Shown here piece by piece: positions 54,826 through 64,000 of a stretch of DNA of 64,000 nucleotides (positions are counted from its first letter, which is position 1; the number at the start of each line of letters is the position of its first letter). The position numbers and the translations under genes are program-made. A model generated the notes under the pieces. The model searched no databases. It was not told where the DNA came from and saw only the letters and a list, made by a program, of their open reading frames with translations. The stretch lies in assembly GCF_001463905.1 (NCBI RefSeq), contig NZ_BBWR01000012.1:124001-188000 (forward strand), given 5' to 3'. The stretch comes from Aureimonas frigidaquae (GTDB lineage: Bacteria > Pseudomonadota > Alphaproteobacteria > Rhizobiales > Rhizobiaceae).

Positions 54826-56187
54826 ATGGCGACACTGGAATCATATGTAGATGCATTGATCGCGGAACTGATCCGCGTGCAAGCACCCGGATCGATACCG
54901 GATCCGGATGAGGAAGGATTCTCGCTGCCGGGGCAGATTGCCGTCGGCAATGACCGCTTCATTATGACGACGCAAGAGATGGAGCGGCTGATCGAGCTTT
55001 CTTCCCGAGAACTCAAGCGCAGTGATCCAGTCCTAAGCCGCACTCATACCGATAAAGAATGGAATTGGATGGTACGGGGTGCCTTTGGCCCAGCACTAAT
55101 GCTGATCGATCTCGATGATGATCGGCAGGAGAATGCCCGCATTGTTATAGCTGCCATCCGCGCGGCCGTCGGCGAACCTGCCAAGACATACGGTCCTGCT
55201 GAGCATGTGTTCGGCTGCACCCTCTTTGGAAACTTTCAGGTCGCACCGTTTTGGATAGGTCCAGTGCAGTTTGAGCCGCGTTCAGCTTGGCTCTCGCGCA
55301 AGCTTTCCGAATGCGATGTCACCAAGATCACCGCACGGCGTGTCACGCACGTCTGGTCTGGTAACAAATTGCGTAAGCGCAAGACATCGGTCGATTCCAT
55401 ACGAGAGAGGGATATTCTAGATGCAGTCGGCAGGTGTCCTTACGTGTGCAGCGTTCGCACCGATGGGCTCGCCTCCGAATCCGGGCGCCTCAAAGCGCAG
55501 ACCGCTGCACGCCTTGCAATGACAGGTATTGCCCTGCGTTGGGCCGTATCCTCCAAAGCGCTAGATGGATTTCGGCTGCTCGTTGATCCGTCAGTTCGCC
55601 GCCAGCGCTCTCTGGTGTTCAAACCGAATGTCAAAACGCTGTCTGGCGGCAACCTTAGGGGCCTGCCGCATGGTCCGACCGTCAGTCCTGCGAACTGGGC
55701 GAACGAACTGACTGAGCACCGCAATGTCTTTGACGTGGTGGGTGAGGCAATCGCTTATTACCTCTCGCCTGATGGGAAGGTCGTTCGTCCGAAGCTCATG
55801 AATACCTTAGCACAAGCGCTTTTGTGGTTCCATGAGGGGTGCCGCGATGAGGTCGATCTGATGGCAGTGGTGAAGTTCTCGGCATGCCTCGACGCTCTTG
55901 CCAGTGGCGGCAAGTCAACCGGAATTAGAAGCCTAATCCGCGCCCGGCTGGGCATGCAGGACGACAAGCTAATCCGCAAAGATGGCCCAACCATGCACAG
56001 CGCTGTACAAGAAATCTACGGCTTGGGCCGAAGCCGCACGATCCATGGTACTAACGACAAGATCGGCGATGACTGGTCATCAACCCGCGCGGTTGCAGAG
56101 CAGTTTGCGCGGCTGTGCCTTATAAAGTGTCTGGACTGGGTGGTCAGCAATCCTACCAGTGACGACCCACTTGCCCTCACGAGATGA
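54826..56187 (+). CDS. HEPN-like protein of unknown function (possible defence gene)
   Basis: A 453-residue soluble protein with AT-richer codon use than its neighbours. The ATG follows GAAGGGG with suitable spacing. The N-terminal two thirds match no family I recognise. The last 110 residues resemble the Apea-like HEPN fold (HEPN ribonucleases): VKFSACLDALASGGKST then a region with RSRTIHGTNDKIGDD, where R-x4-H is the active-site signature of HEPN RNases. HEPN proteins often serve in abortive infection or toxin systems. It is divergent to the toxin gene. The role is therefore an inference from motif and location. Confidence 0.6.
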   Translation: MATLESYVDALIAELIRVQAPGSIPDPDEEGFSLPGQIAVGNDRFIMTTQEMERLIELSSRELKRSDPVLSRTHTDKEWNWMVRGAFGPALMLIDLDDDRQENARIVIAAIRAAVGEPAKTYGPAEHVFGCTLFGNFQVAPFWIGPVQFEPRSAWLSRKLSECDVTKITARRVTHVWSGNKLRKRKTSVDSIRERDILDAVGRCPYVCSVRTDGLASESGRLKAQTAARLAMTGIALRWAVSSKALDGFRLLVDPSVRRQRSLVFKPNVKTLSGGNLRGLPHGPTVSPANWANELTEHRNVFDVVGEAIAYYLSPDGKVVRPKLMNTLAQALLWFHEGCRDEVDLMAVVKFSACLDALASGGKSTGIRSLIRARLGMQDDKLIRKDGPTMHSAVQEIYGLGRSRTIHGTNDKIGDDWSSTRAVAEQFARLCLIKCLDWVVSNPTSDDPLALTR

Positions 56188-56239
56188 GGCAGTAGGGACT
56201 ACTATGAGCGGTCATGCCCCTTTCGGTTCCATCACTCAG

Positions 56240-56272
56240 TACCATGATCGAGCCAGACTCCGCATCATGGTA
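56240..56272. other. Inverted repeat between the HEPN-like gene and guaA
   Basis: TACCATGAT (56240-56248) and ATCATGGTA (56264-56272) are exact complements with a 15-base loop, in AT-richer DNA that contains no gene. A third similar CATACCAT occurs at about 56290. It may be a terminator or a recombination-related sequence at the edge of the segment. Confidence 0.4.
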
Positions 56273-56391
56273 TCGGCGACTGTTTCGATCGCATACCATT
56301 GCGGCACTACGAAACATGCCGTTGAGGATGCAGGATAAGTGATAGATCCTTCACGGATTATCAGCCGCAATCAATAGGTTATAAGCACCGA

Positions 56392-57948
56392 TCACTCCCA
56401 CTCAATCGTCCCCGGCGGCTTCGACGTCACATCATACACGACGCGGTTGATGCCGCGGACTTCGTTGATGATGCGGGTGGCGGTGTTGCCGAGGAATTCC
56501 ATGTCGTAGGGGTAGAAATCGGCGGTCATGCCATCCACCGAGGTCACCGCACGCAGGGCGCAGACGAATTCGTAGGTGCGGCCGTCGCCCATCACGCCGA
56601 CGGTCTGTACAGGGAGCAGCACCGCGAAGGCCTGCCAGATGGCGTCGTAGAGGCCGGCCTTGCGGATTTCGTCCAGGTAGATGGCGTCGGCCTGGCGCAG
56701 GATGTCGAGCTTTTCGCGGGTGATGCCGCCGGGGCAGCGGATGGCGAGGCCCGGGCCGGGGAAGGGATGGCGGCCGACGAAGCGTTCCGGCAGGCCGAGT
56801 TCGCGGCCGAGCGCGCGGACCTCGTCCTTGAAGAGCTCACGCAGGGGCTCCACCAGCTTCATGTTCATGCGTTCCGGCAGGCCGCCCACATTGTGGTGCG
56901 ACTTGATCGTGACCGATGGTCCGCCGGTGAAGGAAACGCTCTCGATGACGTCGGGATAGAGCGTGCCCTGCGCCAGGAACTCGGCGCCGCCGAGCTTGCG
57001 GGCCTCTTCCTCGAAGGTTTCGATGAAGAGCCGGCCGATGGTCTTGCGCTTGACCTCCGGGTCGATCTCGCCCTCCAGCGCATTCAGGAACAGGTCCTGC
57101 GCTTCGACGTGGACGAGCGGGATGTTGTAGTGATCGCGGAACATGGAGACGACTTCGTCCGCCTCGTTCAAGCGCATCAAGCCATGATCCACGAAGATGC
57201 AGGTGAGCTGGTCGCCGATCGCCTCGTGGATCAGGATCGCCGCGACGGAAGAGTCCACGCCACCCGACAGGCCGCAGATGACACGGCCCGAACCCACCTT
57301 GGCGCGGATCTCGGCCACGGCCTGCTCACGGAAGGCGGCCATTGTCCAGTCGCCCGCCAGGCCGACGATGCGATGGACGAAATTGGAAATGAGCTTCGCG
57401 CCGTCCGGCGTGTGGACGACTTCCGGATGGAACTGGACGCCATAGAAGCGCCGCGCCTCGTCGGCGATGGCGGCAAAGGGGGCGCCGGGCGAGGTGGCGA
57501 CGATCTCGAAACCGTCCGGCAGGGCCGTGACGCGGTCACCGTGGCTCATCCAGACCTGATGCCGGGTGCCCTCCGCCCAGACGCCCTCGAAGAGGGGCGA
57601 GCCCTTCTGGACCTCGACGAAGGCGCGGCCGAACTCGCGGTGGAGACCACCCTCGATCCGCCCGCCGAGCTGGGCGCACATGGTCTGCTGGCCGTAGCAG
57701 ATTCCCAGCACCGGAACGCCCGAATCGAAGATCGCCTGCGGGGCCGCGGGCGCGTTCTCCTCGGTCGTTGAGGCGGGCGATCCGGACAGGATCACGCCCT
57801 TCGGCGCCAGCCGGGCGAAGCCCTCGGCGGCCGACTGGAACGGGACGATTTCGGAATAGACACCGGCTTCCCGCACGCGACGCGCAATGAGCTGCGTCAC
57901 CTGCGAGCCGAAGTCGACGATCAGGATGGTGTCGGGGTGCTGGGTCAT
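56392..57948 (-). CDS. guaA: GMP synthase (glutamine-hydrolysing)
   Basis: A 518-residue enzyme that converts XMP to GMP using glutamine. The N-terminal class I glutamine amidotransferase has the nucleophile Cys84 in [10 protein letters not shown], with the His-Glu pair in [12 protein letters not shown]. The ATP-pyrophosphatase P-loop is [14 protein letters not shown], and the C-terminal dimerisation domain ends [11 protein letters not shown]. Full length. Its 3' end is the typical target of integrases, and it lies directly beside the low-GC accessory segment here. Confidence 0.97.
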   Translation of the reverse strand: MTQHPDTILIVDFGSQVTQLIARRVREAGVYSEIVPFQSAAEGFARLAPKGVILSGSPASTTEENAPAAPQAIFDSGVPVLGICYGQQTMCAQLGGRIEGGLHREFGRAFVEVQKGSPLFEGVWAEGTRHQVWMSHGDRVTALPDGFEIVATSPGAPFAAIADEARRFYGVQFHPEVVHTPDGAKLISNFVHRIVGLAGDWTMAAFREQAVAEIRAKVGSGRVICGLSGGVDSSVAAILIHEAIGDQLTCIFVDHGLMRLNEADEVVSMFRDHYNIPLVHVEAQDLFLNALEGEIDPEVKRKTIGRLFIETFEEEARKLGGAEFLAQGTLYPDVIESVSFTGGPSVTIKSHHNVGGLPERMNMKLVEPLRELFKDEVRALGRELGLPERFVGRHPFPGPGLAIRCPGGITREKLDILRQADAIYLDEIRKAGLYDAIWQAFAVLLPVQTVGVMGDGRTYEFVCALRAVTSVDGMTADFYPYDMEFLGNTATRIINEVRGINRVVYDVTSKPPGTIEWE

Positions 57949-58011
57949 GGCCGCTCATAAAGCATTTTGCGGCTTTGGGGAATGATTCGGGCGCTGGAGG
58001 GCAGCGTGCCC

Positions 58012-58656
58012 TCAGGCCATGCGCCAGCCATCCTCGAGCTTGCGCCACAGGGCGTCGAGCGCCTCTGCCAGCCGCACATCCAGGACGCCCAGAAGCCGCG
58101 TCCAGTCATCATAGACGCGCAGCTCCGCGGCGCCGTCCGATATGCCGCGCAGGGCCACCAGCGGAACGCCGAAGCGCTGGCAGGCCCGCAGGATCGCGAA
58201 GGTTTCCATGTCCACCATGTCCGCATCGACGGAAAGGTAGGCGTTTCCCGTCACGATATCGGCGCCGGTGGACAGTCTGGCGCTTGGAACGGTGTCGAGC
58301 GGGGTCGGCAGCGGTGTCTCGACGAGATGGTCGCTGAAGGGCGTCAGCCCCGGCGCAAAGCCGAGGGGCGAGGCGTCCATGTCCCGCCAGGACACGGAGG
58401 ATGCCTGGTAGACCCCACCCTGCGCCAGATGCCGGGAGCCGGCCGAGCCGAGGCAGACGACGAGGTCGGGCAGCTCCCTGGCATCGGCAAGGCGCTGCAG
58501 CGCGATCCCGGTTTCGAGCGCGGCCTCCACCGGGCCCACCCCGACCATGAGCGGGGCGATCCGGGCACGCAGTGCCGGCCCGTATTCCGGGCTGGCCGCC
58601 ATGATGCACAGGACACGCGTGCCGCCCGGCCGCGCGAGGGCCGGGAGCGATGTCAC
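58012..58656 (-). CDS. 5'-methylthioadenosine/S-adenosylhomocysteine nucleosidase-like protein
   Basis: A 214-residue protein of the PNP/UDP phosphorylase superfamily. Matching segments are VGVGPVEAALETGIALQ, VVCLGSAGSRHLAQG, DMDASPLG and the base-binding end VDADMVDMETFAILRACQRFGVPLVALRGISDGA. The Asp in GISDGA is the catalytic acid. It would cleave MTA and SAH. The GTG start overlaps the upstream methyltransferase stop (GTGA), so it is translationally coupled. Confidence 0.8.
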   Translation of the reverse strand: MTSLPALARPGGTRVLCIMAASPEYGPALRARIAPLMVGVGPVEAALETGIALQRLADARELPDLVVCLGSAGSRHLAQGGVYQASSVSWRDMDASPLGFAPGLTPFSDHLVETPLPTPLDTVPSARLSTGADIVTGNAYLSVDADMVDMETFAILRACQRFGVPLVALRGISDGAAELRVYDDWTRLLGVLDVRLAEALDALWRKLEDGWRMA

Positions 58657-59975
58657 GCGGCGCCCCGATGGCGGAGCCGCACGAAGAAGAAGCCGTCCGT
58701 TCCGGTCCGGCGCGGCGTGAAGGTCAGGCCCGCGCCGCCGGCGATCAGGCTTTCGGCAACATCCGGCGCCGCGTCGGGAAGTTGGGCGGCCCAGATCAGG
58801 CGGGCATCCTCGACCGAGAAGCGCGGATCGGCATCCACGAAATGCCGGATGCGCGCGGCGTTCTCCTCTGCCAAGAGCGAGCAGGTGATGTAGACCAGCC
58901 GCCCGCCCGGCCGCACATAGGCGGCGGCGGCGGCAAGGACCTTGTCCTGCTCTGCCATGCGGCGATGGAGCTGCTGCTCGCTGAGCCGCCACTTGGCGTC
59001 GGGGCGGCGGCGCCAGGTCCCGGTTCCCGTGCAGGGCGCGTCCACGACGACGAGGTCCATGGCGCCGGTGAGCGCGCTCATATCGTCGCGCGGGCCGTGC
59101 ACCTTCACGCTGTCGGCACCGGCGCGCCGCAGGCGCTCGAAGATGGGGGCGAGGCGCTGGCGGTCGGCATCATGAGCGTGGAGCGTCGACGGATCGCCCA
59201 TCAGTGCGGCGAGGGCCAGCGTCTTGCCACCCGCACCGGCACAATAGTCGAGGACGCTCTGCCCCTGCGCAGCGCCGCAAAGCTGCGCGGCCAGCTGCGA
59301 CCCCTCGTCCTGGATCTCGAAGCGCCCGGTCTGGAACGCCTCCTCGACCTGGACGTTCGGGTGCCGGCCGTCGCCCATGATGGCGGCGATCCGCAGGCCA
59401 TCGGGCGCAAGGCGTGTCGGCTCGGCGCCGAAGGGCGCGAGCGCGGCCTGAACCTCGGTCCGCTCGGCCTTGAGGCGATTGACCCGCATGTCGAGGGGCG
59501 GCCGTTCGGACATGGCCCGGCATTCGGCCACCCAATCCGGGCCGAGCGATCGGGCCAGCGGAATGGCGAGCCAGTCCGGCACGTCCGCCACCACCGCATC
59601 GGGCGCGCCGTCGAGCCGCGAGCCATCCATCAGGCGCGCAATGCGATCGGGCGAGGGCATGGTGGGTGCGAAGCGATCCTCGGACAGGGCCGCGCCGAGC
59701 GCCGCAGGGTCGAGGCCGGCATCCAGGACCGCCCCGAAGGCAAGGGCGGAGACGGCGTCGTCGCCGGCGCGCCAGGCCAGCGAGCGGCGGCGGCGCAGCA
59801 CGTCATAGACGATGTTGCCGATGGCGGCCCGATCGCCGGAGCCGGCGAAGCGATGCGACAGGCCCCAGTCCTTCAGGGCATCGGCCACCGGCCGTCGGCG
59901 GGCATCCATATCCTCGATCACGTCGATTGCGGCTGCAATTCTACCACCAAGGCGCATGTCATTCCGATCCGGCAT
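58653..59975 (-). CDS. RsmB/NOP2-family RNA m5C methyltransferase
   Basis: A 440-residue SAM-dependent rRNA cytosine methyltransferase. An N-terminal NusB-like helical region comes first (ADALKDWGLSHRFAGSGDRAAIGNIVYDVLRRR). The catalytic domain has the SAM motif VLDYCAGAGGKTLALAALM and both motif cysteines: DAPCTGTGTWRRRPDAKW and YITCSLLAEEN. The ATG behind AGGACGG is used; the ATG six codons later (MRLGGR) is an equally common family start. It forms an operon with the nucleosidase, which would remove the SAH by-product. Confidence 0.9.
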   Translation of the reverse strand: MPDRNDMRLGGRIAAAIDVIEDMDARRRPVADALKDWGLSHRFAGSGDRAAIGNIVYDVLRRRRSLAWRAGDDAVSALAFGAVLDAGLDPAALGAALSEDRFAPTMPSPDRIARLMDGSRLDGAPDAVVADVPDWLAIPLARSLGPDWVAECRAMSERPPLDMRVNRLKAERTEVQAALAPFGAEPTRLAPDGLRIAAIMGDGRHPNVQVEEAFQTGRFEIQDEGSQLAAQLCGAAQGQSVLDYCAGAGGKTLALAALMGDPSTLHAHDADRQRLAPIFERLRRAGADSVKVHGPRDDMSALTGAMDLVVVDAPCTGTGTWRRRPDAKWRLSEQQLHRRMAEQDKVLAAAAAYVRPGGRLVYITCSLLAEENAARIRHFVDADPRFSVEDARLIWAAQLPDAAPDVAESLIAGGAGLTFTPRRTGTDGFFFVRLRHRGAA

Positions 59976-60066
59976 GTGTTCTTGCCGTCCTATTGAAACG
60001 CGGCAGATACGGCAAGAGCGCGGCAGCCCCGAACAAGCCACGCCAGGACCGGGCAGCCCCGAACAG

Positions 60067-60091
60067 AAAAAGGCCGCCCTTGCGGACGGCC
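60067..60091 (-). terminator. Terminator after the catalase gene
   Basis: On the minus strand GGCCGTCC and GGGCGGCC form an 8-base stem (one G-T pair) with a 4-base loop and are followed by TTTTT. It starts 46 bases after the catalase stop. Confidence 0.8.
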
Positions 60092-60137
60092 CTTCAAGGA
60101 GGCGGGTGTAGAGCCCCGCCGAAAGCGCGGCGCAGGC

Positions 60138-61640
60138 TTACTCGGCTGCCTGCTGCGGCGTGCCAGGCGTCACCGAAATGGCGGGCTCGCGCCCATCGGC
60201 AACCTCGCGCGCCGCCCGCACGCCCATTCCGTAATCGGGATGGATCTGGTCGAACAGCTTGAGCTGGCGCTCGGCGATCTCCTGCGGGATGCCGCTCATC
60301 GCCGCCGCGATATTGGCGAAGAGGCGCGCCTTCTGCGTATCGTCGAACAGGTTGAACAGAGCGCGCGGCTGGCTGAAATCATCGTTGCCGACACGGTGAT
60401 CGTAGCGGTCCGCATCGCCCGAGATCTTGAGCGGCGGCTCCTTGGCGGACTTGTCCTCGAACGGGCCATTGACGGAGTTCGGCTCGTAATAGGCGTCCGG
60501 ATTGCCGGTCTTGATGCCGCCGAAGACGTTCATCTGACCGTCGCGGTGGTAATGATGGACCGGGCATCGCGGCTGGTTGACCGGGATCGTCTCGTAATGC
60601 GTGCCGAGCCGGTGGCGGTGCGCATCGGCATAGGAAAAGACGCGGGCCTGCAGCATCTTGTCGGGCGAGTAGCCGATCCCCGGGACGATGTTGGACGGCG
60701 AGAAGGCCGCGTTCTCGATTTCCGCGAAGTAGTTCTCGGGGTTGCGGTTCAGCTCCATCACGCCGATGTCGATCGGCGGATATTCCGAATGCGGCCACAC
60801 CTTGGTCAGGTCGAACGGGTTGTAGGACGTCTTCTCCGCATCCAGCTCCGGCATGATCTGGACCTGAACCGTCCAGCGGGGGAACTCGCCCCGGTCGATG
60901 CCGCCATACAGAGCTTCTTGATAGCTCTCACGCGTCTTGCCGATGACCTTGTCGGCCTCTTCATTGGTGAAGTGCTTGTGGCCCTGCTGGGTCTTGAAGT
61001 GGAACTTGACCCAGTAGCGCTCGCCCGCATCGTTCCAGAAGGAGAAGGTGTGCGAGCCGTAGCCGTTCATGTGCTGCGGCGACACTGGCAGGCCGCGATC
61101 CGACATCAGGATCGTGACCTGGTGCAGGCTTTCGGGCGAAAGCGACCAGAAATCCCACATGGCGGTCGGCGAGCGCATGTTGGTCTTGGGATGGCGCTTC
61201 TGCGTGTGGATGAAGTCCGGGAACTTGTAGGGATCGCGCACGAAGAAGACCGGCGTGTTGTTGCCGACCAGATCCCAGTTGCCGTCCTCGGTGTAGAATT
61301 TGAGTGCGAAGCCGCGCACGTCGCGCTCCGCATCCGCCGCGCCCATCTCGCCCGCCACGGTGGAGAAGCGGGCCAGCATCGGCGTCACGGCGCCCGGCTG
61401 CAGGGCCTTGGCCTTGGTGTAGCGGGAAATGTCACCGGTGATGGTCAGCGTGCCATGGGCGCCCCAGCCCTTGGCATGCACGACGCGCTCGGGAATGCGC
61501 TCGCGGTTCTGGTGCGCCAGCTTCTCGATGAGCTGGTAATCCTGCAGGAGGACGGGCCCGCGCGAACCAGCCGTCCAGCTGTTCTGGTTGTCCGGCACCG
61601 GAGAACCGGCGGTTGTGGTCAACGTCTTGCGATCGGTCAT
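60138..61640 (-). CDS. katA: Monofunctional haem catalase (KatA type)
   Basis: A 500-residue small-subunit (clade 3) catalase that breaks down H2O2. Catalytic His55 is in [13 protein letters not shown], the Asn in [14 protein letters not shown], and the proximal haem tyrosine in [14 protein letters not shown]. The ATG is preceded by GGAGTATGAG. It is divergent from oxyR with a 114-base shared promoter, the classic arrangement in Rhizobiales and Brucella. Confidence 0.96.
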   Translation of the reverse strand: MTDRKTLTTTAGSPVPDNQNSWTAGSRGPVLLQDYQLIEKLAHQNRERIPERVVHAKGWGAHGTLTITGDISRYTKAKALQPGAVTPMLARFSTVAGEMGAADAERDVRGFALKFYTEDGNWDLVGNNTPVFFVRDPYKFPDFIHTQKRHPKTNMRSPTAMWDFWSLSPESLHQVTILMSDRGLPVSPQHMNGYGSHTFSFWNDAGERYWVKFHFKTQQGHKHFTNEEADKVIGKTRESYQEALYGGIDRGEFPRWTVQVQIMPELDAEKTSYNPFDLTKVWPHSEYPPIDIGVMELNRNPENYFAEIENAAFSPSNIVPGIGYSPDKMLQARVFSYADAHRHRLGTHYETIPVNQPRCPVHHYHRDGQMNVFGGIKTGNPDAYYEPNSVNGPFEDKSAKEPPLKISGDADRYDHRVGNDDFSQPRALFNLFDDTQKARLFANIAAAMSGIPQEIAERQLKLFDQIHPDYGMGVRAAREVADGREPAISVTPGTPQQAAE

Positions 61641-61754
61641 CTCATACTCCGTATACCGGCCGTTGGCCGGAGAAAGCTGGAACTCTTCCAACATAGCCAG
61701 CTTATAAATTCCAATCGTATTTCCATGAGCGCGCGATAGCTTTATCTTATCGCC
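61641..61754. promoter_or_regulatory. katA-oxyR divergent promoter region with OxyR-box-like site
   Basis: The AT-rich region between the two start codons contains ATAGCTTTATCTTAT (61736-61750), which matches the OxyR half-site ATAGNTNNNANCTAT at 8 of 10 positions, and an ATAG at 61693. It is the expected place for OxyR control of both genes. Confidence 0.45.
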
Positions 61755-62696
61755 ATGCTGACCGTTCGACAGATGCGCTACTTCGAGGCCGTGGCCGACA
61801 CGCTCCATTTCGGGCGTGCGGCCCGCCGGCTGAACATCACGCAGCCCGCCTTGAGCGCGCAGATCGCCCAGATGGAGGCGGCGTTCGGCCTGCTTCTGTT
61901 CGAGCGCCGGCCGTCCGGCGTCGTCCTGACACCGGACGGCGCGGCGATCCGCAGCCGGATCCGCCGTATCATGGGAGAGATCCGTGACCTGGAAGCCTTC
62001 GGGCAGCAGCGCGATCAGCTCTCGGGTCCCCTCCGGCTGGGGCTGATCGCCTCGGTTGCCCCCTATGTCCTGCCCCGCATTCTCGGGCGGATCCAGGCGC
62101 GGTTTCCCGATGTTGAGCCGGTACTGCGGGAAAGCGTCACCGACCGCCTGCTTGCCGATCTTCTGGCAGGCGATCTCGATTGCGCAGTCGTCGCGCTGCC
62201 GGTGTCCGACCCTGCGCTCCATCTGATCGATCTGGTTGAGGATCCGTTCTTCCTGGCCGTGCCGGCATGCGAGGCCGAGCGCATCGCCGCGCCGGTGCGG
62301 CCGCAGGCGCTGCGCTCCGAGCGGCTGATCCTTCTAGAAGAAGGTCATTGCCTGCGCGACCAGGCGCTCAGCGTGTGCCAGATCGTCGAAGCGCGGGACC
62401 TGTCGACGCTGGGGGCGACATCGCTCGGCACCCTCCTGCGCATGGTATCGGGCGGTCTCGGCGTTACCCTGGCGCCGCGGCTGGCGCTGGCGACGGAATC
62501 GCGTGATGCCGGTATCGCCTTCCTGCCGTTCCAGGAACCCTGCCCGATGCGGCGCCTTGCCCTCGCCTATCGGGCCTCGTCGGGGCGCCAGGCGGGCTTT
62601 GCAGCCCTATGCGCCGAGCTGTCCGCCGTCTTGAGCGCCGAACAGGCGCTGGGGGATCGGGCGGTGCGCGGCGGTGCCCTGGTGCCTCAACCATAA
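61755..62696 (+). CDS. oxyR: Hydrogen-peroxide-sensing LysR-type activator
   Basis: A 313-residue LysR regulator. The N-terminal HTH is [44 protein letters not shown]. The redox cysteines are Cys199 ([12 protein letters not shown]) and Cys208 (LSVCQ), at the same positions as in E. coli OxyR. It activates katA and other peroxide defence genes upon disulfide formation. Start at ATG next to the promoter; the family starts similarly. Confidence 0.95.
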   Translation: MLTVRQMRYFEAVADTLHFGRAARRLNITQPALSAQIAQMEAAFGLLLFERRPSGVVLTPDGAAIRSRIRRIMGEIRDLEAFGQQRDQLSGPLRLGLIASVAPYVLPRILGRIQARFPDVEPVLRESVTDRLLADLLAGDLDCAVVALPVSDPALHLIDLVEDPFFLAVPACEAERIAAPVRPQALRSERLILLEEGHCLRDQALSVCQIVEARDLSTLGATSLGTLLRMVSGGLGVTLAPRLALATESRDAGIAFLPFQEPCPMRRLALAYRASSGRQAGFAALCAELSAVLSAEQALGDRAVRGGALVPQP

Positions 62697-62828
62697 GGCG
62701 ATTCGCCATTAAGCAAATCGACCGAGAAAGCGTGCCGCCGGGAGAAAGCTTTTGCTAAACTTACGTGCGCCGGTTTAGCTGTCGCCATTCATGGTTCTGA
62801 CCTGTCTTGCCACAGCCACCGGTAGGCG

Positions 62829-64000
62829 ATGCCCGCGAAAGACAAGACGCCGCTGCGTACCGAGGATCTTGCCCGACGCCTCGCCGAGGCGCAGGCAGAT
62901 GCCGCGCGGCTGTCGGAAGAGCTGAACGGCGCGCGCCGGGCACTGGCGGAGAGCCGGTCGCGCTACAAGCTGATCATCGACAGCATCGTCGACTATGCCA
63001 TCATCGCGACCGATCTGGATGGACAGATCACGCTATGGACCGAGTCGGCCGCGACGCTGTTCGGCTGGCCTGAAAGCCGCATGCTCGGCCGTTCGATCGA
63101 GGAGATCTTCACCGAGGCGGACGTCCTTTCCAACGTGCCCCGCCGCGTGATGCGCGATGCCATGGGACGGAACGCATCGCGCCAGGAACGGTGGCATCGC
63201 CGGGCCGACGGGTTGCATTTCTTCGCCTCCGGCGAGGCCATGCTTTTGCGCAACGAGCACGACGCTCTGGCCGGCTTTCTCCATATCCTGCGGGACCGGA
63301 CGGAGGAGCGTCGTATCCAGCATGAGCTGGAGGCCAGTCGCGAGCGGCTGGAATATGCCTTGAGCACCTCGTCCCTCGTGGGCACCTATGATTGGGACGT
63401 CGTCAACGACCTCGTCTATACGGACGACAAGTTCCGGGCCTTCTTCGGCCTGCCGACCGTCGCCATTTCGGGCCCCCTGCCCATCGAGCGCTTTATCGCA
63501 CCGATCCATCCGGAGGACCGGGAGCAGATCTGGGCACGGATCCAGGCATCGGTGCGGAGCGGTACGCCCTTGTCACTCGAATATCGCATCATCGACGGCG
63601 CCGGGCGAACCCACTGGGTCTCTGCCCAGGGCGGCTGCTTCAACGACGTGCTCGGCAACCCGATCCGACTTGCCGGCGCCGTCATCGACATCTCGCGCGA
63701 GAAGCGGCGGGAGGCGCGCCAGGCCGCCCTGTTGCGCCTGGGTGACGAGGATCTGCGCGAAGTCGGCGACGAGGTCGATTATCCGGCCCGCACGCTTGCC
63801 ATGATCGGCGAGACCCTGGAGCTCGGCTATGCCGGCTATTCCGTGATCTCCCCCGACCGCAAGAGCTACCGGATCACCGCGCAATGGACCGGCCCCGGTT
63901 GCGACGCGCTGCCCGCTCAGGGCCGGCTGGGCTGGATCGAGCAGCGCATCCTCGAACGGCTGCGCAAGGAGAGGCTGCTGGTGGTGGAGGATATCGCCCT
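62829..64000 (+). CDS. PAS-domain signalling protein (probable sensor kinase), 5' part
   Basis: 390 codons to the window end, no stop. After a short coiled-coil-like segment (residues 10-45, Ala/Glu/Arg-rich) comes a PAS domain (about 47-165: RYKLIIDSIVDYAIIATDLDGQITLWTESAATLFGW, then DGLHFFASGEAMLL, DRTEERR). A second PAS/PAC follows (about 172-297: LEYALSTSSLVGTYDWDVVNDLVYTDDKFRAFF to AVIDISREKRRE), and a GAF-like domain begins after 300 (LRLGDEDLREVGDEVDYPARTL). This order is typical of HWE-type sensor kinases of Rhizobiales. The kinase part lies outside the window. The ATG is at TAGGCG; an alternative start is not obvious. Confidence 0.8.
   Translation, partial: MPAKDKTPLRTEDLARRLAEAQADAARLSEELNGARRALAESRSRYKLIIDSIVDYAIIATDLDGQITLWTESAATLFGWPESRMLGRSIEEIFTEADVLSNVPRRVMRDAMGRNASRQERWHRRADGLHFFASGEAMLLRNEHDALAGFLHILRDRTEERRIQHELEASRERLEYALSTSSLVGTYDWDVVNDLVYTDDKFRAFFGLPTVAISGPLPIERFIAPIHPEDREQIWARIQASVRSGTPLSLEYRIIDGAGRTHWVSAQGGCFNDVLGNPIRLAGAVIDISREKRREARQAALLRLGDEDLREVGDEVDYPARTLAMIGETLELGYAGYSVISPDRKSYRITAQWTGPGCDALPAQGRLGWIEQRILERLRKERLLVVEDIA

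Noticed and set aside
1-64000. CRISPR arrays, tRNA or rRNA genes, and intact insertion sequences
   Set aside because: No regularly spaced repeats, cloverleaf-like sequence, rRNA-like segment or transposase domain was recognised in the window.

Overview
The window is high-GC DNA with dense, mostly short intergenic spaces. It reads as an alphaproteobacterial chromosome, most likely from the order Hyphomicrobiales/Rhizobiales. The reasons are the gene families present (an OxyR/catalase divergon, a DUF1111/imelysin iron cluster, two Ku genes, a fused DhaK-DhaL kinase, many TctC-type binding proteins) and two sites resembling the Irr iron-control element of that group. The genus cannot be fixed from the sequence alone. 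I saw no rRNA, tRNA, CRISPR array or complete insertion sequence.

Layout. 1-3140: the end of an amino-acid-type ABC importer operon (permease tail, binding protein, ATPase) followed by a D-2-hydroxyacid dehydrogenase and a small dimeric-barrel protein. 3162-6342: phosphoketolase divergent from a TetR regulator whose promoter and operator can be read. 6326-6463: remnant of an acyl-CoA dehydrogenase. 6638-12000: Ada methyltransferase convergent with, and overlapping, an RND efflux pump pair. 12073-21096: metabolic genes (Pat-like acyl-CoA synthetase/GNAT, ring-cleaving dioxygenase, FAD monooxygenase, acyl-CoA carboxylase beta subunit, membrane alpha/beta-hydrolase, FAH-family hydrolase). 21107-26266: an iron cluster (imelysin, di-heme oxidoreductase, second imelysin, DUF1513) behind an Irr-box-like site. 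26263-31224: aldo/keto reductase, two convergent Ku genes, L,D-transpeptidase, AzlCD. 31262-33281: AraC regulator divergent from a DapA-family enzyme. 33518-36273: an ABC-F gene whose 3' end is duplicated around a 391-bp AT-richer insert, then a LysE exporter. 36363-39338: molybdate genes modE-like and modABC with a ModE-box-like palindrome. 39391-42454: an outer-membrane protein and a TonB siderophore receptor.

42529-54009 is a catabolic cluster. A TctCAB tripartite transporter, a fused dihydroxyacetone/erythrulose-type kinase and a TIM-barrel isomerase/decarboxylase-like protein share one strand. A PdxA2-like dehydrogenase, two FCD-type GntR regulators (each next to a near-perfect palindrome), a SAF-domain oxidoreductase and a second, orphan TctC lie upstream. 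Together they look like uptake and breakdown of a C4-C5 sugar acid, with the substrate unknown.

54047-56391 is a small low-GC accessory segment beside the 3' end of guaA, a known integration hot spot. It holds a GNAT toxin whose DUF1778-type antitoxin survives only as an 18-codon in-frame remnant, and a HEPN-like protein of unknown function. After it come guaA, an MTA/SAH-nucleosidase-like gene coupled to an RsmB-type methyltransferase, the catalase/oxyR divergon, and the start of a PAS-containing signalling protein cut by the window end.
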